A stretch of DNA of 64,000 bases from an uncultured Lachnospiraceae bacterium (GCA_910578115.1 CAJTPO010000004.1:94165-158164); one strand, 5' to 3'; positions 7,604-16,747 are shown, counted from the stretch's first letter. Translations and numbers: made by a program. Notes: generated by a model from the letters alone, not told the origin.

Positions 7604-9742
7604 ATGAAAGCATCTTATATAGAACAGATTTATGCCGGATGGCTGGCGAAGATCATCGGAATACGGCTGGGAGCGCCGATCGAAGGATGGACTTATGAAA
7701 AGATCAGAAATATTTATGGGGAACTGAACGGATATCCGGTAGCTTACCGGGAGTTCGCGGCGGATGACGACAGCAATGGCCCGCTTTTCTTCCTGAGGGC
7801 GCTGGAGGACGGGCGGCACGGCTATGATGTGAAAGCTCAGGATGTAGCGGAAGCGCTTCTCAATTATGCGCCCTTCGAGCACGGGTTTTTCTGGTGGGGC
7901 GGTTACGGGATCTCCACGGAGCATACGGCCTATCTGAATCTGCGGAACGGTATTCTGGCTCCCGCCAGCGGCAGCATTGAACAGAACGGCCACGCGGCGG
8001 CAGAGCAGATCGGCGGGCAGATTTTTATCGATACCTGGGGGCTGGTGAGTCCGGGCAATCCCGATCAGGCGGCGCGCTTTGCGAAGGAGGCGGCCAGTGT
8101 GACCCATGGCGGTAATGCCGTTTACGGCGGGATCTTCGTGGCAGTCTGTATCAGCTGCGCCTTCGAGGAAAAGGAAATCCGTAAGATCCTGGAAAAAGGA
8201 CTTTCTTATATTCCCGCGGACTGTGAATATGCCAGAGTTGTCCGTGCGGTGATGGAGTATCATGAGAAGCATCCGGAGAACTGGCGGGCGTGCTTCCGGT
8301 TTATCTTTGAAAATTTCGGTTATGACAAATATCCCGGGGCCTGCCATATCATTCCGAATATAGCGGTAATGATTCTGGCGCTTCTGTACGGGGAAGGAGA
8401 TTTCTCCGATACGTTGAATATCTGCAATATGTGTGGTTGGGATACGGACTGCAACGTGGGTAATGTGGCCACCATCATGGGAGTGCGGTGCGGGCTTGAA
8501 GGGATCGACTATGATAAATGGAGAAAGCCGATCAATGACTTTCTGGCATGTTCCAGTGTTGTCGGTTCCATGAATATGATGGATATTCCTTATGGAGCGG
8601 TATACATTGCCAGGCTTGCCTATGCGGTGGCGGGAGAAGAGATGCCGGAGCCATGGCGGGAGATCGCCGAAAAGAGGATCGACAGCTGCCACTTTGAATT
8701 TCCGGGTTCCACCCATGCCATGCGGATAAGAGCTGCCGGATTGGACGAGCGTGCGAGAGCGGAGCGGGAGTACGCGCTTGTGAATACGGATGAGACGGCA
8801 CATACGGGCAGCCGTGCGCTGAAATTCCTTGCAAAGCCGGTGGAACCGGGTGAAAACGTGTATCTGTACCGGAAGACTTACTACACGCCCGCGGATTTTG
8901 ATGACAGCCGCTATGATCCGTGCTTTTCTCCGCTGGTTTATCCCGGACAGACCCTGCACGGCAGCGCTTTTCTTCCCGAGTATTCGCAGGAGGCGCAGGT
9001 AAGCCTGTATGTGCGTGATGCGCACAGCGGGCAGATTTACGAGGGCGTAAGACAGGAGATTACGAAGGGAGAGTGGAAGACGCTTGCGTTTCAGATTCCG
9101 GCCCTGGAAGGAGCGCTGCTGGATGAGATGGGATTTTGCTTCCATATCCACGGAGTGCATACGCAGGTGTTTGATTTTACTGGAATTGTGGACGACCTGT
9201 ATGCGGACGGGCAGCCGGAATACTCCCTGGAATTTGCGAAGGAGCGGGAGGAACTGTGGACGGTGCTGCACCGGGAGATCAGTCAGTTTACGAAGCTGAA
9301 AGGCCTGATGTATCTGGAAGAGGGACAGATGCATCTGTCGTGCTCGGATTTTGCGGAAGCTTATACCGGCAGACATGACTGGGAGGATTACCGGGCCGAA
9401 TTTACATTCACGCCTTTGACCGGGGAAAACCATATGGTCAATGTGAGAGTACAGGGGGCGATCCGTTCTTATGCGGCCGGCTTTCTGCCGGATGGGCGTC
9501 TGGCAATCTTAAAGAACGACAATGGGTACAGCGTATTGGCGCAGACACCGTTTGCCTGGGAGAAGGGCAGAGAGTATACGATCGCCGTGACCGTAAAGGG
9601 AAATGAGATCCGTGCGGCGGTGGAGGACGTTGTCCTGAGCGCGGTGGATGAAGTGCGGCCGTATCTGCATGGTTCCATCGGGGTATCTCTGCAGAACGGA
9701 AGCCATGACAGGTATAGAAGGATTCGGGTACTGAAAGAATAA
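7604..9742 (+). CDS. ADP-ribosylglycohydrolase (DraG) family protein with C-terminal carbohydrate-type domains
   Basis: About 712 residues with no signal peptide, so cytoplasmic. Residues 1-335 match the DraG/ADPRH family fold: AKIIGIRLGAPIEG, an acidic ADDDSN motif in place of the usual DDT, and GWDTDCNVGN resembling the GGDTD metal site. The remaining ~370 residues look like two beta-sandwich domains. The last (DYRAEFTFTP, NVRVQGAIRSYAAGF, GSIGVSLQNG) resembles LamG/DUF1080-type concanavalin-like folds seen in carbohydrate enzymes. Normal DraG proteins are about 300 residues. The start at 7604 has GGAGGG 6 bases upstream. It is the last gene of the ribokinase/sugar ABC operon, so hydrolysis of an imported N- or O-ribosyl compound to ribose is a reasonable hypothesis, not shown here. 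Confidence 0.8.
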   Translation: MKASYIEQIYAGWLAKIIGIRLGAPIEGWTYEKIRNIYGELNGYPVAYREFAADDDSNGPLFFLRALEDGRHGYDVKAQDVAEALLNYAPFEHGFFWWGGYGISTEHTAYLNLRNGILAPASGSIEQNGHAAAEQIGGQIFIDTWGLVSPGNPDQAARFAKEAASVTHGGNAVYGGIFVAVCISCAFEEKEIRKILEKGLSYIPADCEYARVVRAVMEYHEKHPENWRACFRFIFENFGYDKYPGACHIIPNIAVMILALLYGEGDFSDTLNICNMCGWDTDCNVGNVATIMGVRCGLEGIDYDKWRKPINDFLACSSVVGSMNMMDIPYGAVYIARLAYAVAGEEMPEPWREIAEKRIDSCHFEFPGSTHAMRIRAAGLDERARAEREYALVNTDETAHTGSRALKFLAKPVEPGENVYLYRKTYYTPADFDDSRYDPCFSPLVYPGQTLHGSAFLPEYSQEAQVSLYVRDAHSGQIYEGVRQEITKGEWKTLAFQIPALEGALLDEMGFCFHIHGVHTQVFDFTGIVDDLYADGQPEYSLEFAKEREELWTVLHREISQFTKLKGLMYLEEGQMHLSCSDFAEAYTGRHDWEDYRAEFTFTPLTGENHMVNVRVQGAIRSYAAGFLPDGRLAILKNDNGYSVLAQTPFAWEKGREYTIAVTVKGNEIRAAVEDVVLSAVDEVRPYLHGSIGVSLQNGSHDRYRRIRVLKE

Positions 9743-9823
9743 TATACGCACGGAGTCTCCTTGTGCCAGATTTTGTGAGATGAGAGATTCCGAGAGTATA
9801 TAATAAGGAAAGAGGTGGAGATG

Positions 9824-9899
9824 GCCGTCCTGTGACAGACAGGGCGGCTGTTTCGCGGCGGCTGGAATGGTTTGTGGACCGGCCGCAAACTGCCGCCGC
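9824..9899 (+). terminator. GC-rich hairpin pair after the sugar operon
   Basis: The first stem is GCCGTCCTGT/ACAGGGCGGC (9824-9848) followed by TGTTTC. A second, nested stem is GCGGCGGC/GCCGCCGC enclosing GTTTGTGG/CCGCAAAC (9855-9899). There is no long T-run, so termination is likely but not certain. The pair separates the operon from the tig promoter. Confidence 0.45.
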
Positions 9900-9926
9900 T
9901 GGCTGCATAATTATAGAAAAAACCAG

Positions 9927-9956
9927 TTGGCATTTTCCGGGAGTTTGTGCTATAAT
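9927..9956 (+). promoter_or_regulatory. Promoter of tig
   Basis: TTGGCA, an 18-base spacer and TATAAT with an extended TGc element directly before the -10. It lies 74 bases upstream of the trigger factor start. Confidence 0.75.
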
Positions 9957-10029
9957 GCTTTAATGACTGTGACTGGGGGCAAAAGGGCTTCCGAATGTCG
10001 CAGAGGCATTTGAAGGAGGAACCCATACA

Positions 10030-11316
10030 ATGAGCTTACAGGTAGAAAAATTAGAAAAGAACATGGCGAAGCTTACGGTGGAAGTAAGCGCAGAAGATTT
10101 TGAGAAGGCGGTCGAGAAAGTTTATCAGAAACAGAAGAAGCAGATCAGCATTCCGGGCTTTAGAAAAGGTAAAGTACCGCGTATGATGGTGGAGAAGATG
10201 TACGGAAAGGAAGTATTCTATGAGGATGCGGCCAATGATCTGATCCCGGATGCTTATGACAGAGCAGTGGACGAGTGCGAGGAGGATATCGTATCTTCCC
10301 CGAAGATCGAAGTGACACAGATCGAAGCCGGCAGGCCCTTTGTCTTTACGGCTACGGTTGCGTTAAAGCCGGAGGTGAAGCTTGGCGAATACAAGGGCGT
10401 TAAGATCGAGAAGATCGACAGAGAAGTCACGGAAGAAGACGTGATGGCTGAGATCAACAGAGAGCGCGATAACAATGCGAGAAATATTACGGTAGAAGAC
10501 AGACCGGTCAAAGACGGCGATATGACGGTGCTTGATTTTGAAGGTTTCGTAGACGGTGTGGCTTTTGACGGCGGCAAGGGTGAGAATTATCCGTTGACCA
10601 TCGGTTCCGGCGCATTTATTCCCGGATTTGAGGAACAGCTGATCGGCGCCGAGATCGGTAAGGAAGTGGAAGTGAAAGTGACTTTCCCGGAAGACTATCA
10701 GGCTGAGGAACTGCAGGGCAGGGAAGCAGTGTTTAAGTGCGTGGTACAGGAGATCAAGGAGAAGGAGCTTCCCGAGCTGGACGATGAATTCGCAGGTGAG
10801 ATATCAGAATTCGATACACTGGCAGAGTATAAGGAAGACGTAAGGAAGAACCTGGCCGAGAAGAAAGAGAAGGATGCAAAGTCTGCCAGAGAGAATGCGG
10901 CTGTCGAGGCGGCAGTGAAAGCATGTGAGATGGAGATTCCGGACGCGATGCTTGAGACGCAGCAGAGACAGATGGTGGACGAGTTTGCACAGAGAATCAC
11001 CATGCAGGGAATGAGCATGGAGCAGTACATGCAGTTCACGGGTGCAACTTACGAGAAGATGATCGAGCAGGTAAAGCCGCAGGCGGAAGAGCGGATCAGG
11101 GCCAGACTGGTGCTGGAGGCGATTGTGGCAGCGGAGAAGATTGAAGCGACGGAAGAAGATTACGAAGAAGAGATGAAGACCATGGCTGAGGTTTACCAGA
11201 TGGAGATTGATAAGGTAAAAGAGCTTATGGGCGATAGAGAGAAGAAGAATATCATGAAGGATCTGGCTGTCAGGAAGGCTGCTGAGTTCGTGGCCGAGCA
11301 TGCGGAAGAACAGTAA
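10030..11316 (+). CDS. tig: Trigger factor (ribosome-bound chaperone and peptidyl-prolyl isomerase)
   Basis: 428 residues, the normal length. The N-terminal ribosome-binding domain has the signature GFRKGKVPR at about residues 44-52. The FKBP-type isomerase domain lies at about 150-245 (DGDMTVLDFEGFVDG, YPLTIGSGAFIPGFEEQLIG). A helical C-terminal chaperone domain follows. It binds the ribosome exit tunnel and assists folding of new proteins. An AGGAGG site lies about 9 bases before the ATG. It heads the conserved clostridial run tig-clpP-clpX-lon. Confidence 0.97.
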   Translation: MSLQVEKLEKNMAKLTVEVSAEDFEKAVEKVYQKQKKQISIPGFRKGKVPRMMVEKMYGKEVFYEDAANDLIPDAYDRAVDECEEDIVSSPKIEVTQIEAGRPFVFTATVALKPEVKLGEYKGVKIEKIDREVTEEDVMAEINRERDNNARNITVEDRPVKDGDMTVLDFEGFVDGVAFDGGKGENYPLTIGSGAFIPGFEEQLIGAEIGKEVEVKVTFPEDYQAEELQGREAVFKCVVQEIKEKELPELDDEFAGEISEFDTLAEYKEDVRKNLAEKKEKDAKSARENAAVEAAVKACEMEIPDAMLETQQRQMVDEFAQRITMQGMSMEQYMQFTGATYEKMIEQVKPQAEERIRARLVLEAIVAAEKIEATEEDYEEEMKTMAEVYQMEIDKVKELMGDREKKNIMKDLAVRKAAEFVAEHAEEQ

Positions 11317-11484
11317 GAGATCTGCTGATTTGATAGTCATGCGGCCCGCTGAGCGGCAGGCTGAGCATGATGTAAGTTTACTATCAGGAGTTTGTGCCGA
11401 AGCGTCCCAAACTCCCTGGCCGCAGGGCAGAGTGTAAGATTCTGTCCGCATTCTCTGGCAAAACGCTTCGGAATGGAGGTAACT
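11317..11484 (+). promoter_or_regulatory. Structured leader upstream of clpP
   Basis: An 8-bp hairpin GGAGTTTG/CAAACTCC (11387-11415) presents CCGAAGCGT in its loop (11397-11405). The exact reverse complement ACGCTTCGG (11463-11471) ends three bases before the clpP ribosome binding site GGAGG (11475-11479). A further stem GATAGT/ACTATC lies upstream. No CIRCE or CtsR operator was seen. The arrangement could switch access to the binding site. Confidence 0.5.
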
Positions 11485-12078
11485 ATGGCTTTAATACCTT
11501 ATGTCATTGAACAGACTTCCAGAGGAGAACGTTCTTATGACATTTATTCGAGATTACTGAAGGAGAGGATCATCTTTCTTGGAGAGGAAGTGAACGACGC
11601 GTCGGCGAGTGTGATCGTGGCGCAGCTGCTTTTCCTGGAGTCAGAGGATCCGGAGAAAGACATTCATCTGTATATCAACAGCCCCGGCGGCGTGATTACG
11701 GCGGGAATGGCGATCTATGATACGATGAATTTTATCAAGTGTGACGTGAGCACCGTATGTATCGGCATGGCGGCCAGCATGGGAGCATTTCTTCTGGCCG
11801 GCGGCACGAAAGGGAAGAGAATGGCGCTTCCCAATGCGGAGATCATGATCCATCAGCCGGCCGGCGGTGCGCAGGGACAGGCTACGGAGATTGAGATCAC
11901 GGCGAAGCATATTCTTGCCACGAAGGAGAAGATGGCGAGGATCATGGCGGAGAATACGGGCCAGGATTTCGAAGTGATCATGGCGGACACAGAGAGAGAT
12001 AATTGGAAGACTGCCGAGGAAGCGCTTTCTTATGGCCTGATCGACCGTATTATCACGAATCATGCCAGTGCCGTATAG
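11485..12078 (+). CDS. clpP: ATP-dependent Clp protease proteolytic subunit
   Basis: 197 residues, normal length. The serine protease triad is visible as Ser98 (GMAASMGA), His123 (MIHQPAGG) and Asp172 (TERDNW). It forms the tetradecameric barrel that degrades substrates unfolded by ClpX, encoded next. The ATG follows GGAGGTAACT; the sequence before it is the structured leader, not coding. Confidence 0.97.
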   Translation: MALIPYVIEQTSRGERSYDIYSRLLKERIIFLGEEVNDASASVIVAQLLFLESEDPEKDIHLYINSPGGVITAGMAIYDTMNFIKCDVSTVCIGMAASMGAFLLAGGTKGKRMALPNAEIMIHQPAGGAQGQATEIEITAKHILATKEKMARIMAENTGQDFEVIMADTERDNWKTAEEALSYGLIDRIITNHASAV

Positions 12079-12201
12079 TGAGGAAATAACGGGAACAGGG
12101 AAACAGGTTCTCACGGGCATGGGGTCAGAGAGGTAGCGGCTGTGAGGCTTGATGGCTTTATGGCCGCTCAATAATGAAGAAGAAAGGCATGGAACATTAT
12201 A

Positions 12202-13458
12202 ATGGCAGGTAAGAATTCTGATGACAGAGTGAGGTGTTCTTTTTGCAATAAGACACAGGGACAGGTCAGGAAACTGATTGCGGGTCCGGCGGGTGTGTAT
12301 ATTTGTGATGAGTGCGTGGAGATCTGTGCGGATATTATCGAGGAAGAGTACGAAGAAGAGCCGGAAGCGGAAGAGATGGAGATCAATCTCCTGAAACCGG
12401 TGGAGATCAAACATTTTCTGGATGATTATGTGATTGGGCAGGAGGATGCGAAGAAGGTACTGGCGGTTTCTGTGTACAATCATTATAAGAGAGTATTGGC
12501 GCCGGCGGATGACGACGGTGTGGAATTACAGAAGAGCAATATCATCATGGTGGGGCCTACCGGCTCGGGTAAGACCTACCTTGCGCAGACTTTGGCGAAG
12601 ATTATCAACGTACCTTTTGCGATTGCAGATGCTACGACCCTGACAGAGGCCGGATATGTGGGCGAAGATGTGGAGAATATCCTGCTTAAGCTGATTCAGG
12701 CGGCGGACTATGATATTGACAGGGCGCAGTACGGTATTATCTATATTGATGAGATCGATAAGATTACGAAGAAAAGTGAAAATGTATCTATCACCAGAGA
12801 CGTTTCCGGAGAGGGTGTTCAGCAGGCGCTTCTTAAGATCATAGAGGGAACGGTGGCGAGCGTTCCTCCTCAGGGCGGCAGGAAACATCCCCATCAGGAA
12901 CTGATCCAGATCGATACCTCCAATATTCTGTTCCTTTGCGGCGGCGCATTTGACGGGCTGGAGAAGATCGTGGAAGAGCGTCTGGACCGCAATTCTATCG
13001 GATTTAATGCGCAGATCATGGAGAAGAGCAGCAAGGATATCGGGGCGGTGCTGAAGGAAGTATCAGCGCAGGATCTGATGAAGTTTGGACTGATTCCGGA
13101 GTTTATCGGACGTGTGCCGATTACGGTTACACTGGACGGTCTGGATCAGGAAGCGCTGGTGCGGATTCTGAAGGAACCCAAGAACGCGTTGATCAAACAG
13201 TATAAGAAGTTGTTTGAGTTCGATGAAGTGAAACTGGGTGTTGAGGACGAGGCGGCGCAGGAAATTGCGCGGCTGGCGTATGAACGAAAGACCGGTGCCA
13301 GAGGACTCCGCTCTATCATGGAAGATGTACTGATGGATGTTATGTATGAGATTCCGTCAGATGACAATATTGCGGAGTGCATTTTGACAAAGGATGTTGT
13401 GGAAGGCAGGGGGAAACCGCGCATTATTTACCGCAACAGACTGATGCGTGCCGAGTAA
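12202..13458 (+). CDS. clpX: ATP-dependent Clp protease ATP-binding subunit ClpX
   Basis: 418 residues. The N-terminal C4 zinc-binding domain uses Cys12, Cys15, Cys35 and Cys38. The AAA+ core has Walker A GPTGSGKT, Walker B IIYIDEIDK, the ClpX pore and loop region (EGVQQALLKIIEGT), and sensor 2 KTGARGLRSIMED. It recognises tagged or damaged proteins and threads them into ClpP. It is 123 bases downstream of clpP and probably cotranscribed. Confidence 0.97.
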   Translation: MAGKNSDDRVRCSFCNKTQGQVRKLIAGPAGVYICDECVEICADIIEEEYEEEPEAEEMEINLLKPVEIKHFLDDYVIGQEDAKKVLAVSVYNHYKRVLAPADDDGVELQKSNIIMVGPTGSGKTYLAQTLAKIINVPFAIADATTLTEAGYVGEDVENILLKLIQAADYDIDRAQYGIIYIDEIDKITKKSENVSITRDVSGEGVQQALLKIIEGTVASVPPQGGRKHPHQELIQIDTSNILFLCGGAFDGLEKIVEERLDRNSIGFNAQIMEKSSKDIGAVLKEVSAQDLMKFGLIPEFIGRVPITVTLDGLDQEALVRILKEPKNALIKQYKKLFEFDEVKLGVEDEAAQEIARLAYERKTGARGLRSIMEDVLMDVMYEIPSDDNIAECILTKDVVEGRGKPRIIYRNRLMRAE

Positions 13459-13520
13459 CAGTGAGAGCAAAGGCTGAATTGCTGTAAATTGCAAATTATG
13501 GTAGCCTTTGCAGGGCTGAA

Positions 13521-13558
13521 AACGAAATGTCTGATGTCTTTAACTATAGCAGCAAAAG
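13521..13558 (+). repeat. Copy 1 of a ~36-base block shared with 19806-19843
   Basis: Reads AACGAAATGTCTGATGTC then TTTAACTATAG. It matches the block at 19806 at nearly every position. It lies 118 bases before lon and just ahead of a hairpin, so it could be a cis-acting site or a repeated element. Confidence 0.5.
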
Positions 13559-13561
13559 GAA

Positions 13562-13590
13562 AACGTCGCCCGAGAACAGGCGGCGTTTGT
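13562..13590 (+). terminator. Possible terminator of the tig-clpX unit
   Basis: Stem AACGTCGCC/GGCGGCGTT with one G-T pair and loop CGAGAACA, followed by the short TGTTG. TTGACA begins at 13590, so a lon promoter may start here; its -10 is not clear. Confidence 0.4.
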
Positions 13591-13675
13591 TGACATTACA
13601 GGAAAGTAAAATGATATGAGTATAAGGTATACTGTGCTGGTCTATGGAAACTGTTGCGAAGAAAGGGAATAATTT

Positions 13676-16105
13676 ATGAGCAGAGACACAGAAAACGGCA
13701 GAGCTTATGAGTCTGCCGATATAGGAGCGCTGCCATATCTGCATTACAAAGGAATGGGAGCAGAGACAGAGGTTCTTCCCGCAGTGGCATTACGGGGATT
13801 GTCGATCCTGCCGGGGATGGTCATTCATTTTGACTTGAGCAGAGAGAAGTCGATCGAGGCGGTGGAGCGGGCGATGCTGGGAGACCAGCGGCTCTTTGCG
13901 GTGACGCAGAAGGATGCGGAAGTGGAAGATCCGGAATGTGGCGATGTGTATGAGATTGGTACGATCTCGGTGATCAGACAGGTGACGAAACTGCCGGGGC
14001 ATGTCCTGCGGGTATTGGCGGAAGGAAAGTCCAGAGGCCGGCTGCATCGGTTTGTACAGGAAAATGATTATCTTATGGCGGAAGTGTCATATGAAAATGA
14101 TGATATGACAGAGCTGACGGAAGCGGAGCAGGAAGCAATGACCAGAACGGTCAAGGAGACTTTTGCGTCGTATTATACCTGTTTCCCGAAGGTTGGCAAG
14201 GCGGTGGCGGACCAGATCGAGGAAGAGATGCCGTTAGGCCGGCTGCTGGATTCTATCACGATCAATATGCCGCTTCCGCTGACCGATAAGCAGGCGGTTC
14301 TTGACGCGGTATCTGTGAGGGAACGTTTCAGGATCCTGACGGATCTTCTGGTGCGGGAAGTGGATGTGATGCGGATTAAGAATGAGCTGGCGAAGGATAT
14401 CCGGGAGCGGATCGATAAGAATCAGAGAGACTATATTCTGCGGGAGCAGTTATACTATATAAAAGAAGAATTAGGGGAAAAGAATACGGATTCCGACGTG
14501 GAGCAGTTTGAGGCGGCGGTGGAGAAGCTGAAAGCGAAGAAGGAAGTCAAGGAGAAGATCCGCAGGGAGATTGATCGTTACAGGAGAGTGCTTGGCAGTA
14601 ATTCGGAGGCGGCGGTGGAACGGGCCTATATAGAGACACTGTTGGAACTGCCCTGGGATAAGGCTTCCAGAGACAGCAGCGATCTGGAGCGGGCTGAGAA
14701 GATTCTTAATGAAGATCATTACGGACTCACGAAGGTAAAAGAAAGAATTCTGGAATATCTGGCCGTGCGCGTATTGACCGGTAAAGGCAGGAGTCCGATC
14801 ATCTGCCTGGTGGGTCCGCCGGGTACCGGGAAAACTTCCATTGCCCGCAGTGTGGCGACAGCCCTGAATAAAAAGTACGTCCGTATCTGTCTGGGCGGCA
14901 TCCGGGATGAGGCAGAGATCAGAGGACACCGCAGGACTTATGTGGGAGCCATGCCGGGCAGGATCACCAATGCGGTCAGGCAGGCGGGAGTCAGGAATCC
15001 GCTGCTGCTTCTGGATGAGATCGATAAAGTCAGCAGTGACTATAAAGGGGATCCGGGTTCGGCATTGCTGGAGGTGTTGGACGGGGAACAGAATGAGGCG
15101 TTCCGGGATCATTATGTGGAAATTCCCATCGATCTGTCGGAGGTACTGTTTATAGCCACGGCGAACAGTACGGATACCATTCCCCGGCCTCTGCTGGACC
15201 GCATGGAGCTGATCGAGATCAACAGCTATACGGCAAACGAGAAGTTCCATATCGCCAGAGAACATCTGGTGAAGAAGGCGCTCCATAAGAACGGAATCAG
15301 AGAGGATGAAGTGACGTTTACCGATGAGGCGCTTCGTGCCATGATCATCCGCTACACGAGAGAGGCAGGGGTGCGGGGCCTGGAACGGCAGATCGGGGCT
15401 GTATGCCGGAAGGAGGCGCGGCATATTCTGGAGAGACGGCAGATGACGGGCGCAAAGAAGAAAGATATGAAATTGACTGATAAGGTCGAGATTACCGCGG
15501 AAAATCTGGAACACTATCTGGGCAAACCGAAGTATCGCCAGGATAAGATTGCAGGTAAGGACGAGGCAGGTATTGTGCGTGGCCTGGCTTGGACCAGCGC
15601 AGGCGGCGATACACTGCAGATCGAGGTAAATATGATGCCCGGTGAAGGTAAGATTGACTTAACAGGTCAGATGGGCGACGTGATGAAGGAATCTGCGCGG
15701 ATCGCTTTGAGCTATGTACGGTCTGTGGGAGAACAGTATCAGATTGAAGATAAGCTGTTCCGGAAGAAGGATTTTCATCTGCATATTCCGGAAGGAGCTG
15801 TGCCGAAGGATGGACCGTCGGCGGGGATTACCATGGCGACAGCAATCCTGTCTGCCGTAACAGGAAGACAGGTGCGGGCGGATGTGGCAATGACCGGTGA
15901 AGTCACTCTTCGCGGACGAGTACTGCCCATCGGCGGATTGAAGGAGAAAATACTGGCGGCCAGGACGGCGGGGGTACATAAGGTGCTCGTCCCAAAGGAA
16001 AATGAGAAAGATATTGCGGAACTGGAGCGGGAGATTACAGACGGTTTAGAGATTTGTCTGGTAGAGTGTATGGAGGAGGTCGTGGGGCATGCTTTCGTGC
16101 AGTGA
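13676..16105 (+). CDS. lon: ATP-dependent protease Lon
   Basis: 809 residues, typical LonA length. In order: N-terminal substrate-binding domain (VALRGLSILPGMVIHF), helical linker, AAA+ module with Walker A GPPGTGKTS and Walker B LLLLDEIDK, then the protease domain. The protease domain has the Ser-Lys dyad in PKDGPSAGIT and LPIGGLKEKILAA. It degrades misfolded and regulatory proteins in the cytosol. The start has AAGGGA about 8 bases upstream. The ~37 residues before the conserved N-domain are a non-conserved extension, and a later ATG (13754) cannot be excluded. Confidence 0.96.
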   Translation: MSRDTENGRAYESADIGALPYLHYKGMGAETEVLPAVALRGLSILPGMVIHFDLSREKSIEAVERAMLGDQRLFAVTQKDAEVEDPECGDVYEIGTISVIRQVTKLPGHVLRVLAEGKSRGRLHRFVQENDYLMAEVSYENDDMTELTEAEQEAMTRTVKETFASYYTCFPKVGKAVADQIEEEMPLGRLLDSITINMPLPLTDKQAVLDAVSVRERFRILTDLLVREVDVMRIKNELAKDIRERIDKNQRDYILREQLYYIKEELGEKNTDSDVEQFEAAVEKLKAKKEVKEKIRREIDRYRRVLGSNSEAAVERAYIETLLELPWDKASRDSSDLERAEKILNEDHYGLTKVKERILEYLAVRVLTGKGRSPIICLVGPPGTGKTSIARSVATALNKKYVRICLGGIRDEAEIRGHRRTYVGAMPGRITNAVRQAGVRNPLLLLDEIDKVSSDYKGDPGSALLEVLDGEQNEAFRDHYVEIPIDLSEVLFIATANSTDTIPRPLLDRMELIEINSYTANEKFHIAREHLVKKALHKNGIREDEVTFTDEALRAMIIRYTREAGVRGLERQIGAVCRKEARHILERRQMTGAKKKDMKLTDKVEITAENLEHYLGKPKYRQDKIAGKDEAGIVRGLAWTSAGGDTLQIEVNMMPGEGKIDLTGQMGDVMKESARIALSYVRSVGEQYQIEDKLFRKKDFHLHIPEGAVPKDGPSAGITMATAILSAVTGRQVRADVAMTGEVTLRGRVLPIGGLKEKILAARTAGVHKVLVPKENEKDIAELEREITDGLEICLVECMEEVVGHAFVQ

Positions 16106-16147
16106 CGGATGCCGGGAGGTGTAAAACGCTTCGGTATGGAGGAAAGA

Positions 16148-16747
16148 ATGGTAATTAGGAATGTAAATTTAGAGACGGTATGCGGGATCACGAGCACGCT
16201 GCCGGAGAATGTGCTGCCGGAGGTGGCTTTTGCAGGTAAGAGTAATGTGGGGAAATCATCGCTGATCAACGGGCTGATGAACCGCAAGTCTCTGGCGCGT
16301 ACCAGCTCCCAGCCGGGCAAGACGCAGACAATCAACTATTATAATATCAACGGCCAGATGTATTTTGTAGATCTGCCGGGGTATGGGTATGCCACTGCCA
16401 ATGAGAAAGTGAAAGCGCAGTGGGGCAGGCTGATCGAGGATTATCTGTATCAGTCAAAGAAGATTCGTGCGGTGTTTCTTTTGATCGATATCCGACATGC
16501 ACCTTCCGAAAATGACAGGATCATGTATGATTGGATTCTGGACAGGGGATATAAGCCTGTCATTATCGCCACGAAGCTGGATAAGATCAAGAGAAGTCAG
16601 GTGCAAAAGCAGGTGAAACTGATCTGCGATACGCTGGAGGTGGTGGAGGATACTACGGTTATTCCCTACTCTTCGCTGTCGAAACAGGGACGGGAAGAGA
16701 TCTATGAGCTTCTGGACAGGATGCTGGAGGACGGGGCAGAGGATTGA
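16148..16747 (+). CDS. engB: Ribosome biogenesis GTP-binding protein EngB/YsxC
   Basis: 199 residues, normal size. G1 is GKSNVGKSS (about residue 30), G2 is in the SQPGKTQTINYY segment, G3 is DLPGYGY, G4 is TKLDK and G5 is YSSLSKQG. It is needed for late 50S subunit assembly. The ATG at 16148 was chosen because GGAGG lies 5 bases upstream and the family's N-terminus follows. The leader carries AAAACGCTTCGG directly before the ribosome binding site, as clpP does. The lon-engB order is common in Firmicutes. Confidence 0.95.
   Translation: MVIRNVNLETVCGITSTLPENVLPEVAFAGKSNVGKSSLINGLMNRKSLARTSSQPGKTQTINYYNINGQMYFVDLPGYGYATANEKVKAQWGRLIEDYLYQSKKIRAVFLLIDIRHAPSENDRIMYDWILDRGYKPVIIATKLDKIKRSQVQKQVKLICDTLEVVEDTTVIPYSSLSKQGREEIYELLDRMLEDGAED

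Noticed and set aside
7466..9433. 655-codon frame on the minus strand
   Set aside because: It is the antisense shadow of the permease and DraG-family genes; the sequence is Arg/His/Leu-biased with no domain.
11317..11484. CIRCE or CtsR operator upstream of clpP
   Set aside because: Neither the TTAGCACTC dyad nor the GGTCAAA heptad repeats are present.
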